The translations under genes were made by a program, and so were the position numbers. The notes below the pieces were generated by a model. It saw nothing but the letters and a program-made list of their open reading frames with translations. It ran no database searches and was not told where the DNA came from. This document shows positions 33,134 to 41,362 of a stretch of DNA of 64,000 nucleotides, piece after piece. This DNA comes from Frateuria flava (GTDB lineage Bacteria > Pseudomonadota > Gammaproteobacteria > Xanthomonadales > Rhodanobacteraceae): contig NZ_JAGJRS010000007.1 in assembly GCF_017837635.1 (NCBI RefSeq), positions 62,001 through 126,000 of the forward strand, written 5' to 3'. Every line of letters begins with the position of its first letter. Position 1 is the stretch's first letter.

Positions 33134-34363
33134 TCAATGCTCGGCACGACCCTCGTCCGCATGCAGGTCCAGTGAACTGGCGCCGGTGTTCACCATCGGC
33201 ACGAAGTTGTCGTCCGGGGTCACTTCGCGCTTGCGGTGGACGAAGCGATAGAACGCATAAGCGGCCAGCGTTCCATCCAGGATCGCGAACCAGACGAACA
33301 GCAGCTTCGGCCCGAGCAGGCTCATCAGCGTGCCGGCCAGCAATGGCCCGAGCGCCGAGCCGATGCCGTTGACCAGCAACACCGTGCTCGACGCCGTCAG
33401 CAACTCGTCACGGTGGACGTAGTCGACCAGGTGCGCCACGGCGATCGGATACAAGGTCAGGCTCATGCCGCCGAAAGTGAAGATCACGACCATCGCCGCC
33501 GCGCCGCCGGGGTTGGACAGCAACAGGTTGGTCAGCGCCGCCAGCCCGGCCACCGCACTGATCAGCGAGAGCGCCAGGCGCCGGTCGATGCGATCGGAAA
33601 ACCGGCCCAGCGGCCATTGCAGCACCACGCCACCGGCGATGCCTACGCTCACGTAGGTGCCGATGCCACCGGGATCCAGGCCGCGGGCCGCGGCGTACAC
33701 CGGCAACAAACCCCAGAATGCGCCCAGCGCCAGGCCCGACAGGAGCGCACTGACCAGCGCGGTGGGCGCCAGCCGGAACAGGTGCACGATCCGCACCCGG
33801 GGCACCGAACGAATGTGCGGTTGCGTCTGGCGGCTGGTCACCACCGGCAGGCTGGCGGCACAGAACAGGATGGCCACCACGCAGAACAGCACGAACCCGT
33901 CGCCCTGGATGCGCAGCAGCTGCTGCGCCGCGGCGCTCGCGCCCAGGTTCACCATCATGTAGACCGCGAAGACCGAGCTGCGATGCGCCGGCTCGGCCGA
34001 GGCGTTCAACCAGCTCTCGATGATCGCGTACAGGCCCACCAGCAACAGCCCCTGCAACACGCGCAGCACGAGCCACACGTGGTAGGCCGGATCGAGCGCC
34101 TGCACCAGCACCACCAGCGTCACCAGCGCCGTGCAGAACGCGAACGTGCGGATGTGGCCGATGCGGTGGGTGAGCCGCGGGACCGTATAGGTACCGACCA
34201 GGAACCCGGCGTAGTAGGCCGACGTCAGGATGCCGATCATCGCCACCGAAAAGCCGAGCGTGCGTCCCTCCAGCGCGATGTGCGAATGGAGCAACCCGAC
34301 GCCCATCAGCAGGAACACGGTACTCAACAGCAGCGGCGTCGAGGAGCGAAGGCTGGTCAGCAT
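33134..34363 (-). CDS. MFS transporter
   Basis: A 409-residue protein with twelve predicted transmembrane segments. The loop 2-3 motif is GFLVGTYTVPRLTHRIGHIRTF, and the sequence layout resembles the UMF2-type MFS group of proteobacteria (YcaD-like). Substrate unknown. ATG 34361-34363 is chosen because the first helix starts soon after; the longer frame adds only GC-rich leader. Inner membrane, single gene. Confidence 0.85.
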   Translation of the reverse strand: MLTSLRSSTPLLLSTVFLLMGVGLLHSHIALEGRTLGFSVAMIGILTSAYYAGFLVGTYTVPRLTHRIGHIRTFAFCTALVTLVVLVQALDPAYHVWLVLRVLQGLLLVGLYAIIESWLNASAEPAHRSSVFAVYMMVNLGASAAAQQLLRIQGDGFVLFCVVAILFCAASLPVVTSRQTQPHIRSVPRVRIVHLFRLAPTALVSALLSGLALGAFWGLLPVYAAARGLDPGGIGTYVSVGIAGGVVLQWPLGRFSDRIDRRLALSLISAVAGLAALTNLLLSNPGGAAAMVVIFTFGGMSLTLYPIAVAHLVDYVHRDELLTASSTVLLVNGIGSALGPLLAGTLMSLLGPKLLFVWFAILDGTLAAYAFYRFVHRKREVTPDDNFVPMVNTGASSLDLHADEGRAEH

Positions 34364-34525
34364 GGGTGCACGGCAAGGGGATCGAGCAGGCATCCTACTG
34401 CCCCGGCCGGCCGGACTCCGTGATGGACCCCGTGGCAAGCCGGGTCAGCGGCGGCCACCGGATGGCTGCCCCAGCGAACCATGCCGCAACGGGCATGGAC
34501 AGCCACGTTCCTTCACCGGCCCGAC

Positions 34526-35068
34526 TCAGGCCGCCGACCACTCCGGGATCAACGCCGACAGGTCGGTGACGCCGATGGCCACGCCGCACTGGCTGAAGAG
34601 CGTGGTGACCTGACCGCGGTGGTGCGTCTGGTGATTGAAGACGTGGCGCAGCACCAGCCCCGCCTCCCGCGTGAAGGACTCGCCCGCGCTGTTCACGTAA
34701 CGCATCGGCCGGGCATATGTGGCCTCGGTGGCTTCCTGGGTGAACGACACAAGCAGGCCGTCCATCGTCTCGCGGTCGCCGCGCAGTCGCGCAAAGTCCG
34801 GAAACGTGATGCCACGGACCAGCGCCGGCAAGGGTGCGTGCCGGAGCGGCTGAAGTGACGCGAGCTCGGGGAAGCTCGCGGCAAAGCGGCTCAACCAGTG
34901 CGCGTCCGCGGCCAGGATGTGGTCGAGCGTGGCAAGGATCGAACCGAAGAAAGCACCGCGGTCGGCGCGCAACGCCGCCTCGTCCAGCGACGCCGCGGCC
35001 GTGTACAGCCGCTCGTTCATCCACTGGTTGTAGCGGGCCATCAGTTGGAAATCGCGTGCAAGTGACAT
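34526..35068 (-). CDS. DinB-family protein
   Basis: A 180-residue four-helix-bundle protein of the DinB/YfiT metal-dependent superfamily: MSLARDFQLMARYNQWMNERLYTAAASLDEAALRADRGAFFGSILATLDHILAADAHW gives the first His (LDHIL), and the late HVFNHQTHHRGQVTTLFSQ supplies the two His of the metal site. Bacterial members include thiol transferases and unknown enzymes. ATG 35066-35068 has a weak GGAACAGG upstream. Confidence 0.85.
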   Translation of the reverse strand: MSLARDFQLMARYNQWMNERLYTAAASLDEAALRADRGAFFGSILATLDHILAADAHWLSRFAASFPELASLQPLRHAPLPALVRGITFPDFARLRGDRETMDGLLVSFTQEATEATYARPMRYVNSAGESFTREAGLVLRHVFNHQTHHRGQVTTLFSQCGVAIGVTDLSALIPEWSAA

Positions 35069-35623
35069 GCAAGAAACCTGTTCCCAGCCTGGCGCCCGGG
35101 GCAAAGGGATCGACCTTACCCGGCGGCGCCGGCTGACACCAGGCGACCCGCTCCAGGGTGCCGGCACCGGCGCGGCTGGGACACGGCGGAATCGCCGCGT
35201 ACCGCCGGAAAGCCGGCCTCGGTTGAACGGCGGGCAGCGCCCGCTGCACTCTCGAACCGTGTTGCGCGCTGCCTTCACCACGACGGGATCGCTACATGCC
35301 CAGCAACCGACCCTCCGCGGCCGCGCCACGGTTCGATGCCATCGCAACGCAAACGGGTCATCGTCATCCTCGTGGCGACGTTGGTGACGTGAATCGCCGT
35401 CATCGCCGTTCCGCTGCTGGCCCTTTTGGTCGCGCGCACCGTGCATGGGCACGCATCGCGCGGTCGGGCATGCGGCAGGAAGGAACGCCCATCACGCCCA
35501 CGGTCGGCCGGTGATTAGGTGCGGGCCGAGCATCGCCCAGCCGCAGTCCCGGAACGATCCTTTGCGCCCCCTTCACTGCACAGGGAAGCAGGCTAGGCGC
35601 ATCGTCACCACCGCGGACTTGCC
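35069..35623. other. Gene-poor region with one decayed reading frame
   Basis: About 550 bp with no intact gene. A possible degraded small membrane-protein frame lies at 35336-35518 (separate entry). The rest has no supported feature. Confidence 0.45.
35336..35518 (+). pseudogene. Possible decayed small membrane-protein gene
   Basis: A 61-codon frame starting MPSQRKRVIVILVATLVT is interrupted by TGA at 35390-35392 and continues IAVIAVPLLALLVARTVHGH to TAG. The two halves together form one plausible transmembrane helix with positive residues in front. A TGG-to-TGA change would explain the break. There is no clear ribosome binding site, so this is a weak call. Confidence 0.25.
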
Positions 35624-35872
35624 ATGCTCCAGCTCAATCCGCCCTTGCCGCTCGATACGCCCAAGGGCGAGGGCCTTGCCCACATCCTCATCGATTATGG
35701 TCCGGAATCGGATCTCTACTGGACGGTATTCATCACCGCCACGGGCGAGATATGGACCTTTTCCAATCGCGACGTCCGCGCCAGCAAGAACATCACGCTC
35801 GGCCGCACCCATCCGCAGCCAATCCAGGAGCAACCCCGCGGACCGGTGCCGATGCGCCCGATGGGTAGTTGA
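35624..35872 (+). CDS. Small conserved hypothetical protein
   Basis: An 82-residue protein, MLQLNPPLPLDTPKGEGLAH then ILIDYGPESDLYWTVFITATGEIWTFSNRDVRASKNITLGRT. The TPKG-x-G-x-A-H-x-x-I-D-Y-G and W-x-W/F-x-N-R-D-x-R-x-x-x-N-x-T-x-G-R patterns occur in a small conserved family of unknown function found in gammaproteobacteria and their phages. The start is upstream-weak but the N terminus matches the family. Confidence 0.7.
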   Translation: MLQLNPPLPLDTPKGEGLAHILIDYGPESDLYWTVFITATGEIWTFSNRDVRASKNITLGRTHPQPIQEQPRGPVPMRPMGS

Positions 35873-36036
35873 GGAAACCCTGCATGGGGGTGTCGGGCAG
35901 GCCATCGACGAGATCCCGGATCTGACAGGCCCCACCATGACAGCGTATCGAACCGGGCAAACGGCTATTCGCGCTGCTGCTTGCCGCCATGTCGGTTGCC
36001 CTTGCGTGGGTCATACGCACCTACGCTCAATAACCG

Positions 36037-36933
36037 TCAACTGCCGCCTTCCAGCAAGCGCTCCACGTCCGCATCCTTCTGCACCCATAACGTGTTGATC
36101 CACGCCTGGAAGCGCTCGCGGAAGGCCGCATCGTTCTCGTAGTCGCCGCGCAGGTCCGGTTCGATGGGACGCTGGCGCACCCGTACGCGGATGTCGCGAA
36201 GGCGGCCGGCGATCAGGTCCATCATCGACCCAGCGCCGCCGGCGTAAATGACGGTGACATCCAGGATGGCGTGCAGGCCCTCGCCCATCGCGTCGAGCAC
36301 AAACGCAACGCCGCCGGCGCGGGGGCGCAGCAGATGGCGGTAGGGCGAGGCCTGCGATGCGTGCTTGGCGCGGGTGAAGCGCGTGCCCTCGACAAAATTC
36401 ATCACCGACACCGGCATGTGGCGGAATTTCTCGCAGGCGCGGCGGGTGGTCTGGCGGTCCTTGCCGGCGAGCTCGGGGTGCCTGGCCAGTTGCTCGCGCG
36501 AATGGCGTTTCATGAAGGGAAAATCCAGCGCCCACCACGCCGGCCCCAGCAGCGGCACCCAGATCAGCTGGCTCTTGAGGAAAAAGCGCAGGAACGGGAT
36601 GCGGCGGTTGAAGATCTTCTGCAACACCGGGATGTCCACCCAGCTCTGGTGGTTGCAAAGCACCAGGTAATTGCCGTCCGGCCGCAGGCCTTCCAGCCCC
36701 TCGATCCGCCAGCGGATGCGCGTGAAAAGATCGAACAGCACGCTGTTGACCCCGATCCAGCTCTCCGCGATCACCACCAACGCGCGCGACAGCGCCACGC
36801 GCGCGCCACGCCAGGGCAGCACGAGCTTGAGCAGGGTGAGTCCGAACAGCACCACCACATGCGCCACCGTGTTGGCGACGAGCAACAGGATGGCAAGCGG
36901 GACGCGCAGCAGCGCCGGTAGCGAGGCGAACAT
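36037..36933 (-). CDS. 1-acyl-glycerol-phosphate acyltransferase-like protein
   Basis: A 298-residue membrane-associated acyltransferase of the PlsC superfamily, close in layout to E. coli YihG. The catalytic HxxxxD motif is NHQSWVD (about residues 89-95), with FVEGTRFT as the acyl-acceptor motif EGTR. It has an N-terminal hydrophobic region (LRVPLAILLLVANTVAHVVVLFGLTLLKLVL). It likely acylates lysophosphatidic acid or another lysophospholipid. The start at 36933 (MFASLPALL) is preferred over an ATG 12 bp upstream because it matches homologues; neither has a strong ribosome binding site. Confidence 0.85.
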   Translation of the reverse strand: MFASLPALLRVPLAILLLVANTVAHVVVLFGLTLLKLVLPWRGARVALSRALVVIAESWIGVNSVLFDLFTRIRWRIEGLEGLRPDGNYLVLCNHQSWVDIPVLQKIFNRRIPFLRFFLKSQLIWVPLLGPAWWALDFPFMKRHSREQLARHPELAGKDRQTTRRACEKFRHMPVSVMNFVEGTRFTRAKHASQASPYRHLLRPRAGGVAFVLDAMGEGLHAILDVTVIYAGGAGSMMDLIAGRLRDIRVRVRQRPIEPDLRGDYENDAAFRERFQAWINTLWVQKDADVERLLEGGS

Positions 36934-37280
36934 GAAGGGAACCATCGTGGGGCGCTGTAGCGTAACGCGTGCGCCGCGAGGTTCGCTTGACCCACGTCGG
37001 ATGCTTGCAGGGCGACGAGCAACCCGCACACGAAGCGGCCGGGTACCAAGTGGAGTTGCTGGCCGAGCCTTTCGATCGTGCCGAAGCACGCGGCGCCGAC
37101 CTCGCTCTGCTCTCTGGATGTCCGGAAGAGGCTTACTCGACCAGCCCCGGTGATCCATGGGCACACGCCCTGGTTTCCTTTCACGCCCGAGAGACCCGGG
37201 CCGACCTACAACGGTTCGCTCATCGATCCCGCTGGACCGGCGCCCCGAGCACACCGCGGAAGGCGAGCAGAGGAGACTCC
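36934..37280. other. Divergent intergenic region
   Basis: About 350 bp between the divergent acyltransferase and DUF305 genes. It should hold both promoters. No gene and no recognisable operator were identified. Confidence 0.4.
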
Positions 37281-37832
37281 ATGCATCCACGAAGCGAATC
37301 GCCTGCGCAAAAGCACGCCCCCGAAGGCGAGCCCTCAAGAATGGCCACGATGGGCTATGGCCGGTTCCTGGCCATGATCGGCACGTCGACCGTGCTGATG
37401 TTCGTGCTTATGTATCTCAACACCTATTCGCTCGACCACGTGTTTTTCAGCCAGACGCGCCTGTGGATGGCGCTGGTGATGGGGGCGGTCATGGCGCTGG
37501 TCATGATCGGTTTCATGTGGTCGATGTACCGCAACGTCGGACTGAACGTGGTGATCCTGGGCGTCTCGGTGCTGGTGTTCGCGGCCGCGCTTTGGCTGGT
37601 GCGCAGCCAGGCAACGGTGAACGACGTGAGCTACATGAAGGCGATGATCCCGCACCACAGCATCGCGATCATGACCAGCGAACACGCCCACATCCGCGAT
37701 CCGCGCACCCGCAAATTGGCCAAGGGGATCATCGAGGCGCAGCGGCGCGAAATCGCCCAGATGAAATACCTGATCGACGACATCGACCAGCACGGCATCC
37801 GGCCGCCAGGGAAAGCGGAGGCCACGCCATGA
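37281..37832 (+). CDS. DUF305-type membrane protein
   Basis: A 183-residue protein with three transmembrane segments (about residues 28-48, 60-80 and 84-103), then a C-terminal DUF305 block VSYMKAMIPHHSIAIMTSEHAHIRDPRTRKLAKGIIEAQRREIAQMKYLI. The HH of MIPHH and the following E-H are the conserved residues of DUF305, a ferritin-like helical domain that may bind metals such as copper. ATG 37281 follows AGAGGAGACTCC. Its stop overlaps the next gene by ATGA, so the two act together. Confidence 0.82.
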   Translation: MHPRSESPAQKHAPEGEPSRMATMGYGRFLAMIGTSTVLMFVLMYLNTYSLDHVFFSQTRLWMALVMGAVMALVMIGFMWSMYRNVGLNVVILGVSVLVFAAALWLVRSQATVNDVSYMKAMIPHHSIAIMTSEHAHIRDPRTRKLAKGIIEAQRREIAQMKYLIDDIDQHGIRPPGKAEATP

Positions 37833-38332
37833 CCTGCCTTCGCATGCTCACCCGTGTCGCCGCCTGCCTCGCGCTCGCCGGCTGCCATCATGGCAACCCT
37901 TCCGTCGGCAACGACACCGAAGCGGCCCTCGACCCACCCCGTCCGGCAGCACCCCTCCGGCCCGCGGCCGAGGCACTCGCCGGGGTGGCCATGGACGACG
38001 TGCAACCGCAAACCATGAGCCAGGCGGACCTGGACCGCCTCGGTGGCACGCGGGACCGCTGCGTATTTCGCCTCACCCCGGCAGCCTGGCCCAGCTTCGT
38101 CTACGGCGGCGCGCAGGCCAATGGCGTCCTCAAGCTCAACGAAACCCTCATTCCCCTGCCCCGCACCGGGAACGACACGTTTGCCCAGAGCGGGCTCCAG
38201 GTCGTCCTGCGACCGCTCGACGAGGGCAATGCAAGCCACGGCCAGCACGAGGCGGACCTGATCATCCGCCTGCCGCATGTACCCCAGGAGCTGGGGTTCA
38301 AGGGGTTCGCCGAGTGCCGGCGAGGTGGCTGA
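37829..38332 (+). CDS. Hypothetical lipoprotein
   Basis: A 167-residue protein, MTCLRMLTRVAACLALAGCH with lipobox LALAGC (Cys19), then a Pro/Ala-rich linker and a strand-rich domain (RDRCVFRLTPAAWPSFVYGG ... ADLIIRLPHVPQELGFKGFAECRRGG) with two further cysteines. Translation is coupled to the DUF305 gene by the ATGA overlap. It is expected at the periplasmic face. No family recognised with confidence. Confidence 0.7.
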   Translation: MTCLRMLTRVAACLALAGCHHGNPSVGNDTEAALDPPRPAAPLRPAAEALAGVAMDDVQPQTMSQADLDRLGGTRDRCVFRLTPAAWPSFVYGGAQANGVLKLNETLIPLPRTGNDTFAQSGLQVVLRPLDEGNASHGQHEADLIIRLPHVPQELGFKGFAECRRGG

Positions 38333-38544
38333 CAACGCGTGGCGCCGCGGAGAAAGGAACCAGGCTGCGCCATGGCATCAGAACCCATCGCGCCAGCTTT
38401 ACTGTCCAGCACCCGCTTGCTCACATCCGACCAGCAGCCCACCAAAAGCATTTGATCGCGATCACGAAGTCGCCCCTCGCCCAAGGGTGAATCCGGTTCG
38501 GTGAGTCATGGCCACCCGTAGCAGCACCACGGGAATCCCCTTCC

Positions 38545-39165
38545 TCAGCCTTCAACCAGTGCATGCAGGAACATCCGGCCGCGCGACGAAGCCAGCCACA
38601 GCACGAACGCGATATTGGCGACCACCGTGAACCAGAAAGGCCCGCGGAACGACGCCTTGCGCGTCTTGTGCCGCAGCAGCCCTTGTGCGACCCAGGCCCC
38701 CGGCCATCCGCCGGCCAGCGCGAGCAGGTGCAGCGACTGCTCGCGGATGCGCCACCGCCCCTGCCTTGCCGCGGACTTGTCCAGCGCGTAGACCAGGAAC
38801 GTCAGCGCACTCATCCCCGCGCACACCACCGGGACGACCATGGGCAGCCGCCCGAACACAGATGCCCCTGCGAGCGCAGCCAGGAATCCCGTGGGCAACC
38901 ACCACCCACCGGGCCCGGCTGCCAACGGCGGAGCGGTAGTCGCCCGCGCGGGCCGCATGTCCACGCGCCGCACCTCTTCAGCGCAAGGCCGTCCACGTCC
39001 ATCACGGGCGTGGCCGTAGGTGACGATCTCGCCGCCCGCAGGCTGGCCTCGCCATCCACGCAGCGCCTTGGCATGCACGAACAGCTCGTCGCCACCACCG
39101 TTGGGCACGATGTAACCGAAACCGCGGCCATGGTGCCAGCGCGTAATACGACCCTGATAACGCAT
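38545..39165 (-). CDS. Cold-shock-domain / DUF1294 fusion membrane protein
   Basis: A 206-residue protein with an N-terminal cold-shock-like domain, MRYQGRITRWHHGRGFGYIV then ELFVHAKAL (RNP1/RNP2-like, about residues 1-68), followed by a DUF1294 domain with two to four membrane helices (FLVYALDKSAARQGRWRIREQSLHLLALAGGWPGAWVAQGLLRHKTRKASFRGPFW). CSD-DUF1294 fusions are a known bacterial architecture of unknown role. ATG 39163-39165. Inner membrane. Confidence 0.88.
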   Translation of the reverse strand: MRYQGRITRWHHGRGFGYIVPNGGGDELFVHAKALRGWRGQPAGGEIVTYGHARDGRGRPCAEEVRRVDMRPARATTAPPLAAGPGGWWLPTGFLAALAGASVFGRLPMVVPVVCAGMSALTFLVYALDKSAARQGRWRIREQSLHLLALAGGWPGAWVAQGLLRHKTRKASFRGPFWFTVVANIAFVLWLASSRGRMFLHALVEG

Positions 39166-39243
39166 CCTGCTCCCCTGTTCCCCAGCTTGCCCATGGGCGA
39201 CAGCGGCCTCGAATGAAGCGTGCGTCGTTATCGAGCAATGCCG

Positions 39244-39305
39244 CTTGTCTATAAGTGAACCTGGCCAAGTTAGCCGAGGGGGCCAACGGCCTCTACCCCT
39301 CTAGT
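39244..39305. repeat. Degenerate AAGTGAACCTG-type repeat
   Basis: AAGTGAACCTGG at about 39254 resembles the right arm of the perfect palindrome at 41022-41072. It is the leftmost member of the repeat cluster in the low-GC island. Confidence 0.4.
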
Positions 39306-39684
39306 TCACATCCATCGGCGAACCAACCATGGGTGTCTGGTCGAAGTAGATGGTGCGCACCTGCCCAGTGGGTCCGCGCACGGCCCAAGTATGGAGAAAG
39401 AAGAATCCTCGCCGCGTCGGCGCCAACGCGCTCTTTGCTTGATGCCCGTCGATGCGGGTGTAGCCGTGCAGCTCCAACCAGGCCTGTTCAGACCGGACAT
39501 ACATGATGAGATCACGCGGCGCAGGGCTGAAGCGTACCGCAGTGTCCGGGGTGCGCCCGTCGCCCGTCGCTTCCTTCGCGAGCTGAATCCACGGTCGGTG
39601 CGCCATTAGGCCACATCCGTTCAATAGCAAACCCAAGCCCATGGTGGTAGCCAAGCGCCCAATATCGCCTCTGCTTCGACTCAT
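39301..39684 (-). CDS. Hypothetical lipoprotein-like protein
   Basis: A 127-residue protein, MSRSRGDIGRLATTMGLGLL then LNGCGLMAHRPW, a possible lipoprotein signal with lipobox LNGC. The mature part contains WLELHGYTRIDGHQAKSALAPTRRGFFFLHTWAVRGPTGQVRTIYFDQTPMVG. ATG 39682-39684 lacks a clear ribosome binding site. No family recognised. Confidence 0.55.
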   Translation of the reverse strand: MSRSRGDIGRLATTMGLGLLLNGCGLMAHRPWIQLAKEATGDGRTPDTAVRFSPAPRDLIMYVRSEQAWLELHGYTRIDGHQAKSALAPTRRGFFFLHTWAVRGPTGQVRTIYFDQTPMVGSPMDVN

Positions 39685-39811
39685 GCCGTGTCTGGTCCCG
39701 TCCCCTACGCGAGCGAAGGATAAGTCTGGCTCACCCCTGACCGACAGCAAATGGGACGGAGGGAATCACGTTGCTTTAATTCCCTCTGAAAACTCATGTC
39801 GCTGCAAACAA

Positions 39812-39851
39812 GGGGTCAGAGTCGACTTTACAAGAAAGTGCACTCTGACCC
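39812..39851. repeat. GGGTCAGAGT-type inverted repeat R1
   Basis: GGGTCAGAGTCGACTTT pairs imperfectly with AAAGTGCACTCTGACCC, and the copy ends in GTGTTT. It can fold into a hairpin. Confidence 0.75.
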
Positions 39852-39905
39852 GTGTTTCCGGCGGGAAGACGGTCATCCACGTGCGTCCGTGAGGACACGA
39901 AAACA

Positions 39906-39945
39906 GGGGTCAGCGCCGGCTTTGAAAGTCCACTCTGATCCCTGT
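39906..39945. repeat. GGGTCAGAGT-type inverted repeat R2
   Basis: A more degenerate copy, with AGGGGTCAG on the left and CTGATCCCT on the right and CCTGTTTT following. Confidence 0.6.
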
Positions 39946-39963
39946 TTTGCGGACCCCTGTTTT

Positions 39964-40015
39964 GCCCTCTGACCCGGGTTTTCCGAAGAAAGTGCACTCT
40001 GACCCGGGTTTTGGC
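39964..40015. repeat. GGGTCAGAGT-type repeat R3
   Basis: Two direct copies of CTCTGACCCGGGTTTT separated by a CGAAGAAAGTGCA spacer. It ends 9 bases before the start of the LprI-like fragment. Confidence 0.7.
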
Positions 40016-40024
40016 GATAACTGC

Positions 40025-40345
40025 ATGGATACGGCGGACACGGACACAGAGATCGAAGAGTGCGCGTCACAGGAATTGAACCGCGCAGATTCCGCCCTGG
40101 ACTCAGCCTACGCGGCCTCATTGACGCAGTTGGACAAGATGGCCTCAGACGGCGACAGGGGAGCAGCTGAAGCAAAGAAGCAACTGATATCTGCGCAGCA
40201 AAAATGGGATGACTTCCGGAAAACCGACTGTGACGTAGCGTTTTTCTTGAACGTTGATGGCTCGATCCGTATTCCGGCAACCATGAAATGCATGACAGAC
40301 CATGCAAATCATCGCCGCCAGGTTCTACAACATCTTTTCGACTGA
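40025..40345 (+). pseudogene. LprI-like domain gene lacking its signal peptide
   Basis: The frame from ATG 40025 encodes 106 residues with the LprI/DUF1311 layout: MDTADTDTEIEECASQELNRADSALDSAYAASL, a QQKWDDFRKTDCDVAF block and a final C-M-T-D-H-A-N-H-R-R-Q. LprI proteins are periplasmic lysozyme inhibitors and normally start with a signal peptide. Here the frame reads back into repeat R3 and only the mature domain survives; a Cys codon before the ATG matches the family's first cysteine. The gene has probably been cut by the repeat and is not exported. Confidence 0.6.
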
Positions 40346-40386
40346 ACCATCTCGCAGCCGGGCCCGGGACCCGCACGACCCATACC

Positions 40387-40896
40387 ATGGATATCACGGT
40401 TCGCCAGATTCGGATCGAGGACGCTGAAGGCTTTCGCGAATGCCTTGATTCTGTTGCGCGCGAGCGCCGTTTCCTTGCCCAGGTCGAGGCGCCTCCGCTC
40501 GCGCAGGTACAGGGGTTTGTCCAGAGTTCCGTAGACAACGACGCCGCGCAGTACGTCGCAATCGTCCGCGGGCAGGTCGTCGGCTGGTGCGACATCTTTG
40601 CCCACTGGGCCTATGCGCTGCGCCACGTCGGAAGCCTCGGCATGGGCGTACGCGCCGATTTCCGCGGCCAAGGCGCCGGCGAGCGCTTGTTGCGAGCAAC
40701 CATCGCGCATGCCCTGCACAAAGGGATCTATCGCATCACCCTGGAGGCTCGCGCCGACAACCTCGCTGCCATTCGCTTGTACGAAAAGCTGGGGTTTGAG
40801 CACGAGGCCCGCACCCGCTGTGCGCTGCGGTTCGACGGCGTGTTCCACGAGGGCGTGCAAATGGCTCTCTTGCAGGGGCCAGCCAGTGCGGGCTAA
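40387..40896 (+). CDS. GNAT-family N-acetyltransferase
   Basis: A 169-residue acetyltransferase of the GNAT fold. MDITVRQIRIEDAEGFRECL opens the fold, the acetyl-CoA P-loop is GVRADFRGQGAGERLLRATIAHAL (R/Q-x-x-G-x-G/A) and the C-terminal AIRLYEKLGFEHEAR is the usual last motif. Substrate unknown. GC content is higher than in the flanking island genes. ATG 40387 lies 41 bp after the LprI fragment. Confidence 0.88.
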   Translation: MDITVRQIRIEDAEGFRECLDSVARERRFLAQVEAPPLAQVQGFVQSSVDNDAAQYVAIVRGQVVGWCDIFAHWAYALRHVGSLGMGVRADFRGQGAGERLLRATIAHALHKGIYRITLEARADNLAAIRLYEKLGFEHEARTRCALRFDGVFHEGVQMALLQGPASAG

Positions 40897-41021
40897 CCCT
40901 TTGTCGTACCCGACGTGCTGCGGCACGCTTCGCCTGTTTCCGCACGCGGGTGAACCCGAACATCAGGCGGCAACCGATGGATTTCGATGACCTCGAGAAG
41001 GCAGCGCTGCAACCGGGCAAC

Positions 41022-41072
41022 AACGGGGTCAGGTTCACTTCCAAGCGCTAAATAAGTGAACCTGACCCCGTT
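41022..41072. repeat. Perfect 19-bp palindrome (REP-like)
   Basis: AACGGGGTCAGGTTCACTT at 41022-41040 pairs exactly with AAGTGAACCTGACCCCGTT at 41054-41072 across a 13-base loop. It interrupts the leftward gene fragment at 41079-41168. Confidence 0.92.
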
Positions 41073-41078
41073 ACCCTT

Positions 41079-41168
41079 TTCCTTTTCCCAAGACTGAAGC
41101 TTGAAGGCAACCCAAGCTCCGCCAAACGACGCAATAAGAGTTGCAGCGGGGTTGACCCAATCGATCAT
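41079..41168 (-). pseudogene. N-terminal fragment of a membrane protein gene cut by the palindrome
   Basis: From ATG 41166-41168 the frame reads MIDWVNPAATLIASFGGAWV then AFKLQSWEKEKG before running into the palindrome. The helix plus charged segment looks like a real N terminus. The frame continues as non-homologous sequence, so the rest of the gene is absent. Confidence 0.4.
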
Positions 41169-41301
41169 CGACGACGCCTCCTCACAGCAAACCACGGTTT
41201 TGCTTTTTTGCCGTCAACTTCGCGCTGCGTTCGCCCTCTTTATAAAGGCTGCAAGGCTTTCAGCCTGCTGTCTTAGATCGAGCTCCGACAAATCCGAGAA
41301 A

Positions 41302-41352
41302 CAGGTGTCAGAGTCGACCTTACGAAGAAAGTGCACTCTGACCCGGGTTTTG
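41302..41352. repeat. GGGTCAGAGT-type inverted repeat R5
   Basis: GTCAGAGTCGACCTT and AAAGTGCACTCTGACCC flank a short spacer; the copy ends GGGTTTT just beyond the DUF4177-like gene 3' end, where it could act as a terminator. Confidence 0.7.
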
Positions 41353-41362
41353 CTCCCTGGCC

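Larger units (their letters stand above)
39685..40024. other. Repeat-bearing intergenic region
   Basis: About 340 bp of mostly repeat sequence. It holds three members of the GGGTCAGAGT family (39812-39851, 39906-39945, 39964-40015), listed separately. No intact gene is seen. Confidence 0.6.

Noticed and set aside
35873-36036. Short hydrophobic frame ending LALLLAAMSVALAWVIRTYAQ-like at about 36030
   Set aside because: It opens directly after a stop codon, has no start codon or ribosome binding site, and is about 30 codons long.
40897-41021. Continuation of the leftward frame from the 41079-41168 fragment beyond the palindrome
   Set aside because: Beyond the palindrome the reading has no helix or family pattern matching the N terminus and is likely unrelated sequence.
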